Source: Rutstroemia sp. NJR-2017a BVV2
Lineage: Eukaryota; Ascomycota; Leotiomycetes; Helotiales; Rutstroemiaceae
Reading direction: 5' to 3'
Length of the DNA stretch: 64,000 nucleotides
NCBI GenBank assembly: GCA_002946415.1
Contig: NJPS01000039.1
Span: forward strand, 310,001-374,000
Part shown: one piece after another, positions 1 to 11,678 of the stretch
Position numbering within the stretch: the first letter of the stretch is position 1
Layout of the letters: every line of letters starts with the position of its first letter
The notes under the pieces: model-generated
Seen by the model: the letters and a program-made list of their open reading frames with translations, nothing else
The model's database searches: none
Told to the model about the DNA's origin: nothing
Made by a program: the position numbers and the translations under genes

Positions 1-75
1 CTGACATTAGTGTTTCCTTTTCATTTCTTTCGGGTGAGGTGAGGTCTTGGAGGGCTGAGATCGCATTGGTTGCAT

Positions 76-115
76 CTGATCTGATCTGATCTGATATGAT
101 CTGATATGATCTGAT
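76..115. repeat. pentanucleotide microsatellite (CTGAT)n
   Basis: Eight consecutive 5-bp units, six CTGAT and two ATGAT. A simple tandem repeat with no associated gene. Confidence 0.95.
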
Positions 116-2828
116 ACAAGACTTCTTTCTGATTCCAGTAAACGCATACGTACGTAGCTACAGCATGTGGATTCTCATCTCCTCTCTTCTCTCCTCAACA
201 TACAGTGGACGGGAGTGGACGAATGGCGGAAATAACCAAAGCAATCAATCAATCAATCTCAATCTTACATGAACATGCAATCAATAGTGCCGTTGCCGAC
301 GACGATTGTGGCGTTAGTGGAGTCTGTTTGTCCTGGAGATAAGTACAGAGTATGCTGAAGAGGAAGGAAGATACGACGGACGGACACAGGCTCTACCTAC
401 CTAATCTCAGGACCCTTTTTTCCGTGCACAATTTTTCACCTTCCTCCTGTCCATCGCTACATTTCCCTCCCTGGGTACTTCCGTACCAGTGCTCCAGCTC
501 CAGGACTCCGTACAGTACAGTATGAAATAGCAGTGGAGCGCCGCACCCACAGCGCAAAACGAAAAAGGTGGAAATAGTGGAGGTGGACGGGGGCTGGCAC
601 AACAGTGGAGCCCCAGGCCAAGGGAAAGGATAAAGGATCGGGTAAAGAGCGCGGATGAGGATGAGGGTTGAGAAAGAAGGGATTTCGGTCGGTGAGATTG
701 TGGGGTTGATGTTGGAGGGGTTGTTTGTTGTTTGTGGGTGGTGTTTTAATTGTAAAAATTTCTCTGGAGTTTTTTTTTGCTTTTTGCGGATTTCCACATT
801 CGGGTTTTTTGCTAGAGTTGGAGAAGGAGATTACAAAGGACGGGGCGGATGAGTTGATGGACGGAATGGAAGGTAGGCAGGCACGTAATATTGACACTGT
901 AGCTTTCCATTCCCAAGTAGTGGTAGTGGCATACCCACAAAACAGCTTCATGAGCCCAAAACGGCAGCACAAGTTCACTTCAGCTCCAATATTCATCATC
1001 CATCTATCACCAATGCAACTAAGCGTGCTGAGCACTAGAGCATTACATCTTGATCTCGATGGCACGAAGAACGATCGTAAACAGCACGTTTAGGAAAGGC
1101 GCGCGTATCGACAGATAGGAGCAAAAGCTCATTCTGGGGAAATCAACGAGCCCAACCCCCATAAAGCGGTGATGTAATCAAGATATTCCTTCCGAGCAGA
1201 AGAAGGAAAAAAAAACAAGACTAAGCTCCACATTGAGGCGAAATAGACTTTTTTTATGCCATGAAGTTCTTTCTTGCTTGGTCGAGATACGATGGCATAT
1301 CAAGACAAGACTGAGTGATGACACGTGGAGAGGGGATAGGTGAGTTTTGCAGTAGGAGATGGTTGTGCTGAACGGGAGAAACATGTTCTAGTTCTAGCTC
1401 TTAGGCTCGACCAGCGTACTGTATCTAGTACAGACAGCTCTTGGAAGTTGGGACATGACATAAAGTGCAACGTCTAACTAGAGCAAGCATGTTTTTCTCA
1501 CAAAGTCTGGGGAAATCCGAAATAGCACATGGAAAATCATTGGAACGGTAGTAGATAAGTTAGCCGGAAAGGAAAGCGCAAGAACATGTGAGTTGGAGAA
1601 AGTCTATCCCACCTTTCACATGTCAAAAAACGTCAAAGCAGAAGCATTCAAGTCCTCATTCCTCCTCCCTCCACCTTCTCTCCATATGGAGAAGTTAGTA
1701 CTCAGTAGTATCGGCCGAAACGTTTGATGAGACTCGGTCACTGATATGAAATTAATCTGCGACAAATGCAGCAGCGCCTGCGAGGAGCCGAAAAGAGGAA
1801 AGCCAACGGACCAAAGTTTTTGCCAGCGAAGATTTGATATCGCCAATATCTGGATATGGATCGGTTGGTTGGAATGGGGGCCGCATAATCTCGTTCCTGT
1901 CAGATTGATAGCGTAGCGTAGCATGTACCTGAATGAAAAAACAACTACCTCGGAGCACAACGGAGAAATTAACGGAACCGCAAGCTCGTAGAAAGGCCGA
2001 GGATATGGAGATATGAGGCGTTATTGGCGATATTTCTAGGATCATGGAGAAAATCCAGAGATACGATACCCGTACGGTTGTTACTGGACTTCGCACTGTT
2101 GGCACTATGGTGGAAAGCGTGTAAGAGCCAGGATAAAAAGACCGGAAGAAATCGGAATCCACTTTCTGTCGAAGGAAATATTGAATCCACAATAAAGCCG
2201 TCGCCTGTGGAATGATTTCATCCATCACGTGTTATTCAATGATTGATTGCAGAGTCCGCACGTGTTTATGAACTGATCGCAATGGCATTATCCGACCTGC
2301 GTATCGGTACAGTGTGGATGAGGCTGGACCATTCTTATCATTCGCGGAGGACTTGCTATTACCAGCTGCCGTGTGCATATCTAGGGGCACAATTTAAACA
2401 AGCAACCTGCACGGATCTACCATGCTTGCAACGTTCATAATCGGGTTTCCGGCCCTGAATCTCGTCTCGAGGCCGAGGTCTATGGGCCAACGTGATACAG
2501 ACGATGAAGATCGTACGGAGATCGTGTTCCTTGGCCATGGATTCCTCAGCTCATCATCAGGATTCCGTTACAGTTCCTGCGTGAAAGGGAAAGAGGGAAA
2601 AAAGAGAGGGAAAAGCACGTCGCATCACTTCCCTTTAGGAATCATCCGACGAAATGCGGGTATAGCCTCTCCACTAGTCCTGGGGTATGATCGCCCCGCA
2701 TTCATGGAGTACCTAGGCAGGACAATACGATACTAATGGTGCGCATATTTCGACCAAATATTCGATTCGCGTAGAGACTCTAGAGCCTAGAGATTCCCAA
2801 CCCTTTTTTTGCATCTGTCTGCTTGTAA

Positions 2829-2856
2829 CCCCCGAGTTAGGATCCTAACATGGGGG
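2829..2856. repeat. 28-bp near-palindrome
   Basis: A perfect 14-bp palindrome (GTTAGGATCCTAAC) is flanked by CCCCC on the left and GGGGG on the right with two unpaired bases on each side. The stem could form a cruciform or an RNA hairpin. No gene lies nearby, so a terminator role is not supported. Confidence 0.7.
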
Positions 2857-5800
2857 CCTTCTGTTTTACGAAAATGCACAATGCGCACCACTGCACCCCC
2901 CTCTCCTCCGGCGGCGTTGGGGACTCTTCCCCTTTTTTGTTGCGCGTGTTTTAGGAATCGCATCCGATGAACCCCTTGATGTGATATTCGACAAGTCGTA
3001 AGATTGAGTGGAAGAAATCCTTGTCCTCGGACGAATCAATCAGATTCCCCGTTGCATTGATCTTCGTGCATTTTGATGCAGTATGTAGTACAAGGACAAA
3101 TACCAAGCGCTGTTGGCACTTTAGGCTGTCTTTGCCGGAAACATTGCCGAGACCTATTACCTGTCTGTTGTGATAAATGGTATGAGGAATCACATCACAG
3201 CCAGTTTGTACCGTTTAAGCTATCAAGGTGGTTTGCTTATCATGATTGGGGAGTTTTGGCTGATGATGAGCTGTCAAGTGCTTATAGCACCATTTCGAGA
3301 CATGATAAAAAGAGAGCCACTGGATGAGAAGCAACCAGACGGGCCGCGTCTATAACCCCACATCAAATGATAAAATACCCCAGCTCTGGAGGAGCTCAGC
3401 TCCTTTGTGTTTCGTACCACCCCCACGTAATGTTTTTGTTTTCGTGGAGGCGTCATTAGGAGGACCCCTTGTGCCCCCAAGGCCTTTTGCATATCAGCTG
3501 TATAAAAAAGCTCCGTGGTCCGACGAGGAGGGGGTACGAAGTAATAGGCTGAGGCTTGCAGGCTGCGCCTCGATGGAATTCCCATAAGCATCAGAAATAG
3601 TCACCGTGTGTCTTATTAACGGTTTGATTAATAGAGTCCTCGCTGGGGGTCGTTTTTCTCCATGTTATCCGGAGCAGCTGGGGGCGTTCGAATACGAGTC
3701 AGGGCTCCAGGTGGCCGACCATTTGTTCTCACGATGTTTTATGTTTTGTTGGCTGTCTAACTCTGCCCCCTTCATTTGAATCTCAGATGGGAAAATGGAC
3801 CAAAAGGTTGGATTTGATTTGGAAGAGATAAGAAAGAATAAGAAAAGATAAGGACAGCTTTGGACTTTACCAAAAGCCGACATAGACCGAATCCTACCCT
3901 TACGCACGGAAAAGGGTTGACGCTATCGTCGAATCGTTCGAATTAGCAAGTGGTTTTCCAAAACCGTGCCCCCAGACTTACCAAAATCTATTCTTGAACC
4001 TCGGCGAAACCCTAAGTCCGCCAATCAGAGGGCACAATCCTGCCTCGCCTAAGATGAGGATAGTAAGAGCTTCTAGAAGAATCATCGAAGGATGGCTTGG
4101 GTGAGAAAAGCCCCCCCTGGGGTCGCATCACCACAGTAGTGCAATAATACCTAGACCCTCCATTAAGATGTAACGAGTCCGTGAAACATCATCCACGGAA
4201 GTTGTTTTGCTTGACTCCAATATCTCAATGCGAAGAGTCCGTCCGAGTCACGCAATCTCCCTTAATGAAGGGAAAGCAGCGAATCTCTATTTATCTCTCC
4301 AACCAAACCCTCAAACTCGGCGTTTGGAGAACCCCACCGGGGACTCCACATTCTATTCTCTTAGGGTTTTATTTCCGCCATATCCGCCCAGCTTACTCTC
4401 CATCCCCGGCATCTTGGGGTCCAAAATCTGTAGATGTGTGTATAAAAATACTGTGCTGACCCTTGGCATGGAAAGTATTTCCTACAGGATCATGAAAAGC
4501 GAAGTGCGAATTACGCTTGACACCCAAGGAGCTTCCTCTGGGATATATGCTGTGACCTATTACCTCATTCAGCCGTTCTCTTCTTCGTTTCCGCATCCGA
4601 ATTTGTCCAAATGAAATCGGAAAATGGAACGGCGACCAATGCGATGTTGTGGATCTCTCCGAGCGCAGCCGCAAAGCACAAACAAGCGTGGGGTGGGCCT
4701 AGTCACGACATTTATTGACTTTCGGACATCTTCGTGAGGGAAGAAGAAAGAAGAAGGGAAAAAAAAGATATGGAGACTGGAGAAAATCCACTTTTAGTAA
4801 TTCCTGATGCCCTTTTCATGCAAAATTAATCGATGTTGGTTTGTCTTATTGGCCGAAAGGGGTCCGAAGAAGGCCCTGTTTGAGAAAAAAATTTGTTTAA
4901 ATCGGTAAATTTTGACCTTGAAGATATGGAGACTTTGCTACGAACGATACCCAATTCCTCCTGTATTCCAAGGATATGGGAAGATAATGTTTGTTCCCAA
5001 CTCCGAACCCCAAGATCTGTCGTCATACCTCAGATCTTTTTCAATATTGTGACCGTGTGTGAAAATACGGGGTATTTGTCCCTAGGTAGGGGCCTCACAC
5101 GAGTCGCTCTGAAACAGGACACTTTCTCTTACGCGGTTTTCCCGCAGAACTGGCCGCTATGCTGTGGTGATGAGACGGCATCTTCGGTTTTTTGTCCTCG
5201 CTCCCCCACCAGAGAAACATAGCGTTGTTAATGGGTTCAACTAGAGTTAGCTGAAATCTGGAGTGGATTGACGCCGGCGTGATGCTTATCATGAGAGTGG
5301 AGAATTCTTAATTAAATCGTTAGCTTCCGGAGAAATATCGTAGCTTTGTTTCGATGATGTCGGCGTGGCTGGTGCTGTGCTGCTATGTTTTGCGCATATA
5401 TTTTTTCACAAATGCACGTGTGTCTTCAAGGGAGTTCGTGGGAGCAATCAACAGCCTCACTTCGTATGGCGCTCAAAGAGGTAATAATGGATTGAGGCCG
5501 GTGGGGGTCAGAATATCTGGAGCTGTCTTGAAACAATAAAGTTAGTGATAGCTGTGTGCTTGTAGCTAGCTGGTCTTGTCTTTCCTGGTCACTTGCGTGG
5601 TAATTGGCAAACATCTGCCGTATGTTATTTTGGGCGCAACTATGCGGCCAGCGGTTACAAATACGAAGTCTTTTGAAATTACAGATTTCAGTCTCTCTCG
5701 GATGAACCGACTTGGAACGAGAACAGCTTGCACCAGAGCATCTGCCGCAACGGAGAAAGGAAATACCCCAGGTTTCGATGCAGACCAAAGGAGTCATGAT

Positions 5801-8589
5801 TTTCATGTCGAGAGACGCACCTCATATTACTCCTCTAGGATCTTCATCAATAGAACCCCCAACATCTTACCCCAATGTTATCGGGATTCGAAACTGGGAA
5901 AGGCTAATGGAGTAACCTGGTCGTTAAGAGAAGATCTTAAAGTTTCTGGGTGAGGGAAGGCTGAAGTCATCCAGGCAAGATGCTGGTCACCATCAATGAC
6001 AACCGTGAGTCTGACGACACATAGCATGCCAAGTTCATAGGAACGACTGCTGAGTTTTTTTCTCTCCCAAGGAGTGCTGGCAGATCCCCATAAATGGATC
6101 TATGACTCGTCACACTCCCCATGTATCCCCGCCGACGTGTTATCCAGATCTCGAAGAATAGGCCATTTAGACAATGGTTGGGTGATGTGATGTGGTCGCA
6201 TGTGGTCGCAAGGCGTGGATGAGGAACTACCCAGGCGTTTCCTTAAGGTTACGTACGCGAAAAGAAAACCATTTTTCAGCAAAAGAAAAGAATCTTGGGT
6301 TCCGGTGATTTGGGGCAAGCGCGGAGAGGTCATTCCTTCTCGTCTGACTGTACCTCGTTATAGAATTTTTGTTTGGGCGCCATTGCTCCACGATATGATG
6401 GTGCGGTGAAGCCCTGGAGAGGGTTGCTAAGATTGGGTGCTAATCATGACGGTGCCTTTTCAGCTGATGCGCTTCTTCCGATGTGCAGTCGTACTGTGTG
6501 TGCAAAGGGTCGTTGGAGGGTCGCCCAGGAACATCATTTTGCTAGGACCATATCAAGTTTCGCAGGATGAGGAATTATTGGAGATAACTGCGACATTAGA
6601 TCGGCTTCAGCTCAAGAGAAGAATAAGATTGAGTATATAGTATTGGGGGTCATCGCGGTTCGCCTTCGTGCTGCACTTCTGGGCTGAATTTGGGTGACAA
6701 CATTCCCCACGTTTTACGCCTCGTCGACCCTGTGCTCATCCCCCCGGCTTTTTCTTTTCTTTTTTCACTTGACATGCGTGTGCCATCACTGCAAGGCGAC
6801 TTACATCAGCGTCGAGATAGAAGGAAGATGAGACGAGTCAGATAGGGGCGAGGAACTCCTTTCTATTGATGCACCCGGATATTAATAGTGAGGGTTATTC
6901 ATCAACTCATCCTGTATCGTAATCCCATCGTCGCATCGAAAAGATATTACGGATGATTCAGCTGGCGAGAGGATGCGGAGATTGTTGAGGCGGAGAATCG
7001 ACGGGAGAGGACATGAGAAAAAGCAATAATATAGTCCATGCCGATATACTTTGCGGGTTGTATTCCGCACGTTGATCTGCGCCGGCAATTGATGTGAATC
7101 ATGACCTCGAAACATACCGGTGAATAATACTCGAGTACGTCTGAGTCTGACTGACTTCATCGACGCAAAAGTTGTGGAGAAGCTTTCTTTCCAAGCCTTT
7201 AGAGTCTTTCTAGCCCAGAAATGTGTTCTAGCTTGCTGTACGAAAAGTCCTCCGGCTGCAATGAATCAATTCAGGCCAACATAGATGCCGACCGGCACAC
7301 ATCATAGTCATGCATCCGACGTCTATATAACAACGATGCCTTTGGAAGTGTATGAAGCCCATTCAGAACACAGCTACATGATGCTTAAGCAGATAGAGAA
7401 GATCTTTCTTCAGCCTGTACAAACGCAAACGCAACACTGCTGCAGTCCCCGCCCCGAAGAGTTCAAACTATTGCCCTATTGATATAAGTGCATGGCGTAA
7501 TTACTCCCTCGAGATGAGGCCCGGGTTGAAATGGATAAACCGGGGAAGTTGTGTTTACGCAATACTGTGCCCGCCAGCCAGCCATTGCCATCGAACGGCG
7601 AGAACAGAGTGTGGCTTGACTGATGTAAGAATGCAAACAGTAGACTCCGCCTCATACCGTCAGTGAGTGTACTGTGTACCGTGTACCGTGTACTGTATAT
7701 TTTGCTTTTTGCTCAGGACCCCATTCTTCGTGCTCATTCGGGCAAGTAGAGTCAGATCCGACTGGGGGCAACATCCGCATTGTCCCTCGTCTTTTCAGTG
7801 TTCACCCTCTTTTTCACCCACTTTCTGGTACGATACGGTGACCGGTTAAGGGATTTCGGGTGTGGGATTCTCCCCCAGGGTTCATTCTCTCGTAGAGGAT
7901 GTATCTCCGTATTATCAAAAGCATATACGGACGTATTCTTGTCGACGGAATGTACAGTACAGTACCTACATGCAGTGCAGCATTGCAGTACGCATATTAT
8001 GCAGAGGAGGACGATAGGAGTAGAGATAGCAATGCGAGGAGGAGAAAGGAACTGTCTAGAATTGTTCATTTGTCACATCTCTTCTCGGTTTTGCCCTTTC
8101 CCTTGGTGGAGCTTCCTTTCCTTTCTTTTTTACGCAGCGCTGCGTGCACCTACCCTTTTCCTTACGTGGTTTGAGTATGGGGTGAAGGGTAGATAGATTC
8201 CTTTTTCCCTTTTCCCTTTTGCCTTTTCCTTCTTTCCGTTCCGACAGCCATCAGTCAATATGTGAACAGTCCACGAAGTTAATCTGCGAAGTATAGCCAC
8301 GGCCTCCCTATGGGCAATCACACCATCGCCGGCTGCACTATGGAGAGAGGTAGCAAGGCACGAAAGACAGGCAGGCAGGCACGAGTAAGGTGATGATGAG
8401 AAGAACAGATAATAGCAGTCTGCACAGATAATTAAAGAAAGATCGAATAATAAAGCCGAGCTATCTCGCCCTAATGCGAATTCCCTTGATTTCCCTGACC
8501 TGCTCGGAGTAACTGTGCCCAGAAAAAGCCAGGCAATCCCAGAAATCCCACACTATTTTGACTATTTGACCACCCACGCCGACTTACTT

Positions 8590-9515
8590 TAGTACGCTCA
8601 CACCCACCCACCCACACCCACGCAACCCACACTCGCATCCACCCAGGTTTCTTCCCCACCCACAACTCAAACCCGCGTCCACTCCCACACCCGCATCATT
8701 ATTTTGGATTTTTATTTTTATTTTTATTTTTATTATCTGCGACTAGAAGAATATCCGTTTCCCGCTTTCCCTGAATAAGCTCGAACTTTCTTTTTCTCCC
8801 TTCCATGCCCGCCCGATCTCCCAGACTCCCACACGATTTATTTTCTTCTTCTCTTCTCCATACATGTCTACCAAAGTACTTACCAAAACCCAGCCCACTT
8901 ACTAGTTTGAACTCTCAACCCGGTCAAGCCAAGTTAACGTACAGAAAGTGCTTGGCTGCTCTTTCAAATTCCATTATTCGTATAAGTTGACCACCCCCCT
9001 TCGGCTCATCCTCTTTTCCGTCTACTGGCCCCGTCATTTCGACATCAACCGCTATCAAAATCCTCAACGTCACGGAATCAGTACCTCAGGTACCACCCAC
9101 ACCATACGAACAAGTACTATCGTACGATAACCATCAAAGACCTTCAAAAATAGCAAACCACTGCCCACGCTCATCACCCACCACCCACCATCCACGCCAA
9201 AGTTGCTGTCCTGTCCGTTTTCCCAAACGCTCATAAACGTTTCAAGCCCTCGCTCCCGCCATTGAACTTGGAACCACCCGCACCCCTCTCACTCACCATA
9301 CAGACCACCAGAACGTATTCACTGTCGACAAGATCTTATCTCTTCACAATCTCGATAGATCTGCCACTAGCATTCCGTGACTTTGTCTTATCTACACGAC
9401 CTGTCCAGGGAATACTCGAATTCCCTTGCGAACGCTCGATTGTTACTCAGATATAGGGAACATTCCAGAGTTTCTCGATTAATTCATAACTCATATTCGC
9501 TGCGGCGGCGATCAC
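8590..9515 (+). promoter_or_regulatory. cre1 upstream and leader region
   Basis: This interval is strongly C/A- and C/T-rich on the + strand, as is common in fungal promoters and 5' leaders. It contains ACCC-type runs at about 8600-8690, a TTTTTA-type repeat at 8709-8736, and one match to the CreA/CRE1 binding consensus SYGGRG (CCCCAC on the + strand, 8654-8659). CreA autoregulation is known in Aspergillus, but a single six-base match has little weight. Several ATGs, for example at 8805 with a 61-codon frame, precede the cre1 start; they would be upstream ORFs only if transcription starts before them. Confidence 0.45.
8709..8736. repeat. (TTTTTA)n microsatellite
   Basis: A short run of hexanucleotide TTTTTA/ATTTTT units within the cre1 upstream region. 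Confidence 0.85.
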
Positions 9516-10802
9516 ATGCAACGCGCATCCTCCGCCGTAGATTTCTCAAGTCTACTTAATCCACAGACTTCCTTGGAGAGGGACCAAGAGGCTGCGAGGC
9601 AAAAGTTAGCTTTACTTTCGCAACAACAGAGAGAAGCAGAAATGGCTGCTGTAAGCATGATGCCGAGTATGATCGGCGGGCAACATGGAGAAGATCGTCA
9701 AGACCTACCTCGACCATACAAGTGTCCTTTGTGCGATAAGGCATTCCACCGTCTAGAACATCAAACAAGACATATCAGAACTCACACGGGAGAAAAACCT
9801 CATGCATGCCAATTCCCAGGTTGCACAAAGCGATTCTCAAGATCCGACGAACTCACCCGACACTCGAGGATACACAACAACCCAAATTCGAGAAGAAGTA
9901 ACAAAACACAAGCTGCTGTCGTTCATGCTGCACAGAATGGTAGCCTGCACGATGCGGCGATGGCTACAATGATGCCTCCCCCAAACAAGACCATCACCCG
10001 ATCAGCACCTACTTCTGCCCTTGGCTCACCAAACGTCTCGCCACCTCACTCGTACTCTTCATATTCGACAGGACTTTCCAATTTAAATCCTTACGGTAGA
10101 AGCGTAGGTGGCAGCCCGAATGGACAGAACCATCTTTCCGACATTAATTTGCTGGCTACTGCAGCAACACAAGTAGAGAGGGAAAGTGGTACTTTGGCGA
10201 CACATCACCCACATCACACCTCTGCCCGTCATCACCCATATTACAGCCATAGCAGTCATAACAGCAGAAATCACCTTCCTTCTCTTTCAGCATATGCAAT
10301 GTCAAGATCGCATTCTCATGAGGAAGATGATCATTACGCCCATCGCCATGCAAAACGCTCGAGACCAAACTCGCCACAATCGACTGCCCCTTCTTCGCCT
10401 ACATTTTCCCACGACTCCCTTTCTCCCACACCCGACCATACTCCACTCGCCACTCCTGCGCATTCGCCTCGTCTTCGTCCTTACGGTGGCGGTTACGATT
10501 TGCCTGGAATCAGAAACCTGTCACTTCAACATACTCCTGCACTTGCCCCTATGGAGCCTCAGCATCTTGATGGCCAATATCATGCTGGCAGCCAAACCAC
10601 GAGTGCGCCGAGAACAGGTCTTTCTATCACTGATATCATGTCGAGAACAGACGGTAGCACGAGAAAACTACCTGTGCCGCAAGTTCCCAAGGTTGCGGTA
10701 CAGGATCTTTTGAGTGTTGGCGAAAACGGCTTCAATTCGAGTGGTCAGAGTAGTACAACTGGCAGCGTCGCTGGAAATGATCTTGCGGATCGTATGATCT
10801 AA
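9516..10802 (+). CDS. cre1: carbon catabolite repressor CRE1 (C2H2 zinc finger)
   Basis: A single-exon gene of 428 residues encoding the CreA/CRE1 DNA-binding repressor, which in fungi shuts off alternative-carbon genes on glucose and acts in the nucleus. Two C2H2 fingers are visible: C70, C73, H86, H90 and C98, C103, H116, H120, joined by the TGEKPH linker. The N-terminus ([16 protein letters not shown]) and the glutamine-rich stretch before the fingers match the family. After the fingers come Ser/Pro/His-rich low-complexity stretches, a basic patch KRSRPNSP and a conserved C-terminal repression region reading [20 protein letters not shown]. Length agrees with CreA proteins (about 400-430). 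The ATG at 9516 begins the conserved N-terminus. The closest match known to me is Sclerotinia CRE1, which gives the taxonomic placement of the window. No frameshift or missing ligand was found. Confidence 0.97.
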   Translation: MQRASSAVDFSSLLNPQTSLERDQEAARQKLALLSQQQREAEMAAVSMMPSMIGGQHGEDRQDLPRPYKCPLCDKAFHRLEHQTRHIRTHTGEKPHACQFPGCTKRFSRSDELTRHSRIHNNPNSRRSNKTQAAVVHAAQNGSLHDAAMATMMPPPNKTITRSAPTSALGSPNVSPPHSYSSYSTGLSNLNPYGRSVGGSPNGQNHLSDINLLATAATQVERESGTLATHHPHHTSARHHPYYSHSSHNSRNHLPSLSAYAMSRSHSHEEDDHYAHRHAKRSRPNSPQSTAPSSPTFSHDSLSPTPDHTPLATPAHSPRLRPYGGGYDLPGIRNLSLQHTPALAPMEPQHLDGQYHAGSQTTSAPRTGLSITDIMSRTDGSTRKLPVPQVPKVAVQDLLSVGENGFNSSGQSSTTGSVAGNDLADRMI

Positions 10803-11652
10803 ATTTCAGACACCATAAACATATTTTCCAACATTACCTGTCCCGAAAGTTGCACATGATTATCATTGACATCAATATGCGACCTACGCCACTCCTACAC
10901 GGATACCCGGGTCGTGCGTTACGCACCTGTCGGCATATCCTTCTTCACTCCACTTGATTTTCATGATTTTGTTATCCAAGCAGGCTGGTTGGGGGTTTCT
11001 GGCTGTATATCTAGAGCGGCGTTCTCGAACTATAGACTAGTACTTTTTCCTTATCATCGAAATTCTCCTCATGACGGAGCTATCTCCTTTTCACACTCTT
11101 GCCATGGTTTTCATTATGTCTTTTTTTGCGTGCTGGTTGATCACATTTTTCTCCTTTAATCAAGCGTGGGGTTAGGGAAACAACTTTTTGGGTGGGGAGG
11201 CATTTTCTCGGGGGTTAATCCCTCCTTTTTTTTTCTGCAAGAGTTTGTTTATAGACGGGGGAATTATTCATGGATGGAATTGAGGGAATTCTCTGTGTGT
11301 GGTGGAGTTGGGGTTTGCGGGTGCATTATGGTCGAGTCAAGTCATGTCATTTGGGGGGGGGACTTACTCGGGGTGGGAATGGGATGGATGGGTATGGGAT
11401 TGCATGGCATGGCATGTTTATGGGATGGGATTTGATATGATGAGAGAGATGGGGAGGTGGTGAGGGGGGAAGAGATATCGGATTAGAAGCGTGCAATAGC
11501 GATATCCTATCCTAGTGAAATGAAAGAAAGAAACAAACCATACTTGATTTTTTTGAGAGACCTCAATCTGTTGGGTGAATGAAATAAACTTCATGATGCA
11601 ATATGTAGGTATGGTTGTGTATTATCACGAACGGCTTATCTTTGGAAGTAGC

Positions 11653-11678
11653 GATAGATAGATGGATGGATGGATGGG
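11653..11678. repeat. (GATA/GATG)n microsatellite
   Basis: Short tetranucleotide run of GATA then GATG units inside a G-rich stretch. Confidence 0.85.

Larger units (their letters stand above)
1..9515. other. gene-poor stretch upstream of cre1
   Basis: I see no gene that can be supported in these 9.5 kb. Open frames exist on both strands, but they are short, overlap each other antisense, have no recognisable motif and do not join through plausible introns. The stretch holds simple repeats (76-115, 8709-8736), a near-palindrome at 2829-2856 and C/A- and C/T-rich DNA from about 8.5 kb onward that probably belongs to the cre1 promoter and 5' leader. Confidence 0.6.

Noticed and set aside
457..1065. 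202-codon frame on the - strand near the window start
   Set aside because: No motif or neighbouring exon, overlaps other frames antisense, and the composition looks like a translation of C/T-rich DNA.
3405..3545. Possible inverted-repeat element with TTCGTACC ends
   Set aside because: Only about eight bases match well, and no target duplication was found.
10083..10713. Frames overlapping cre1 in other phases and on the other strand
   Set aside because: Shadows of the cre1 coding sequence.
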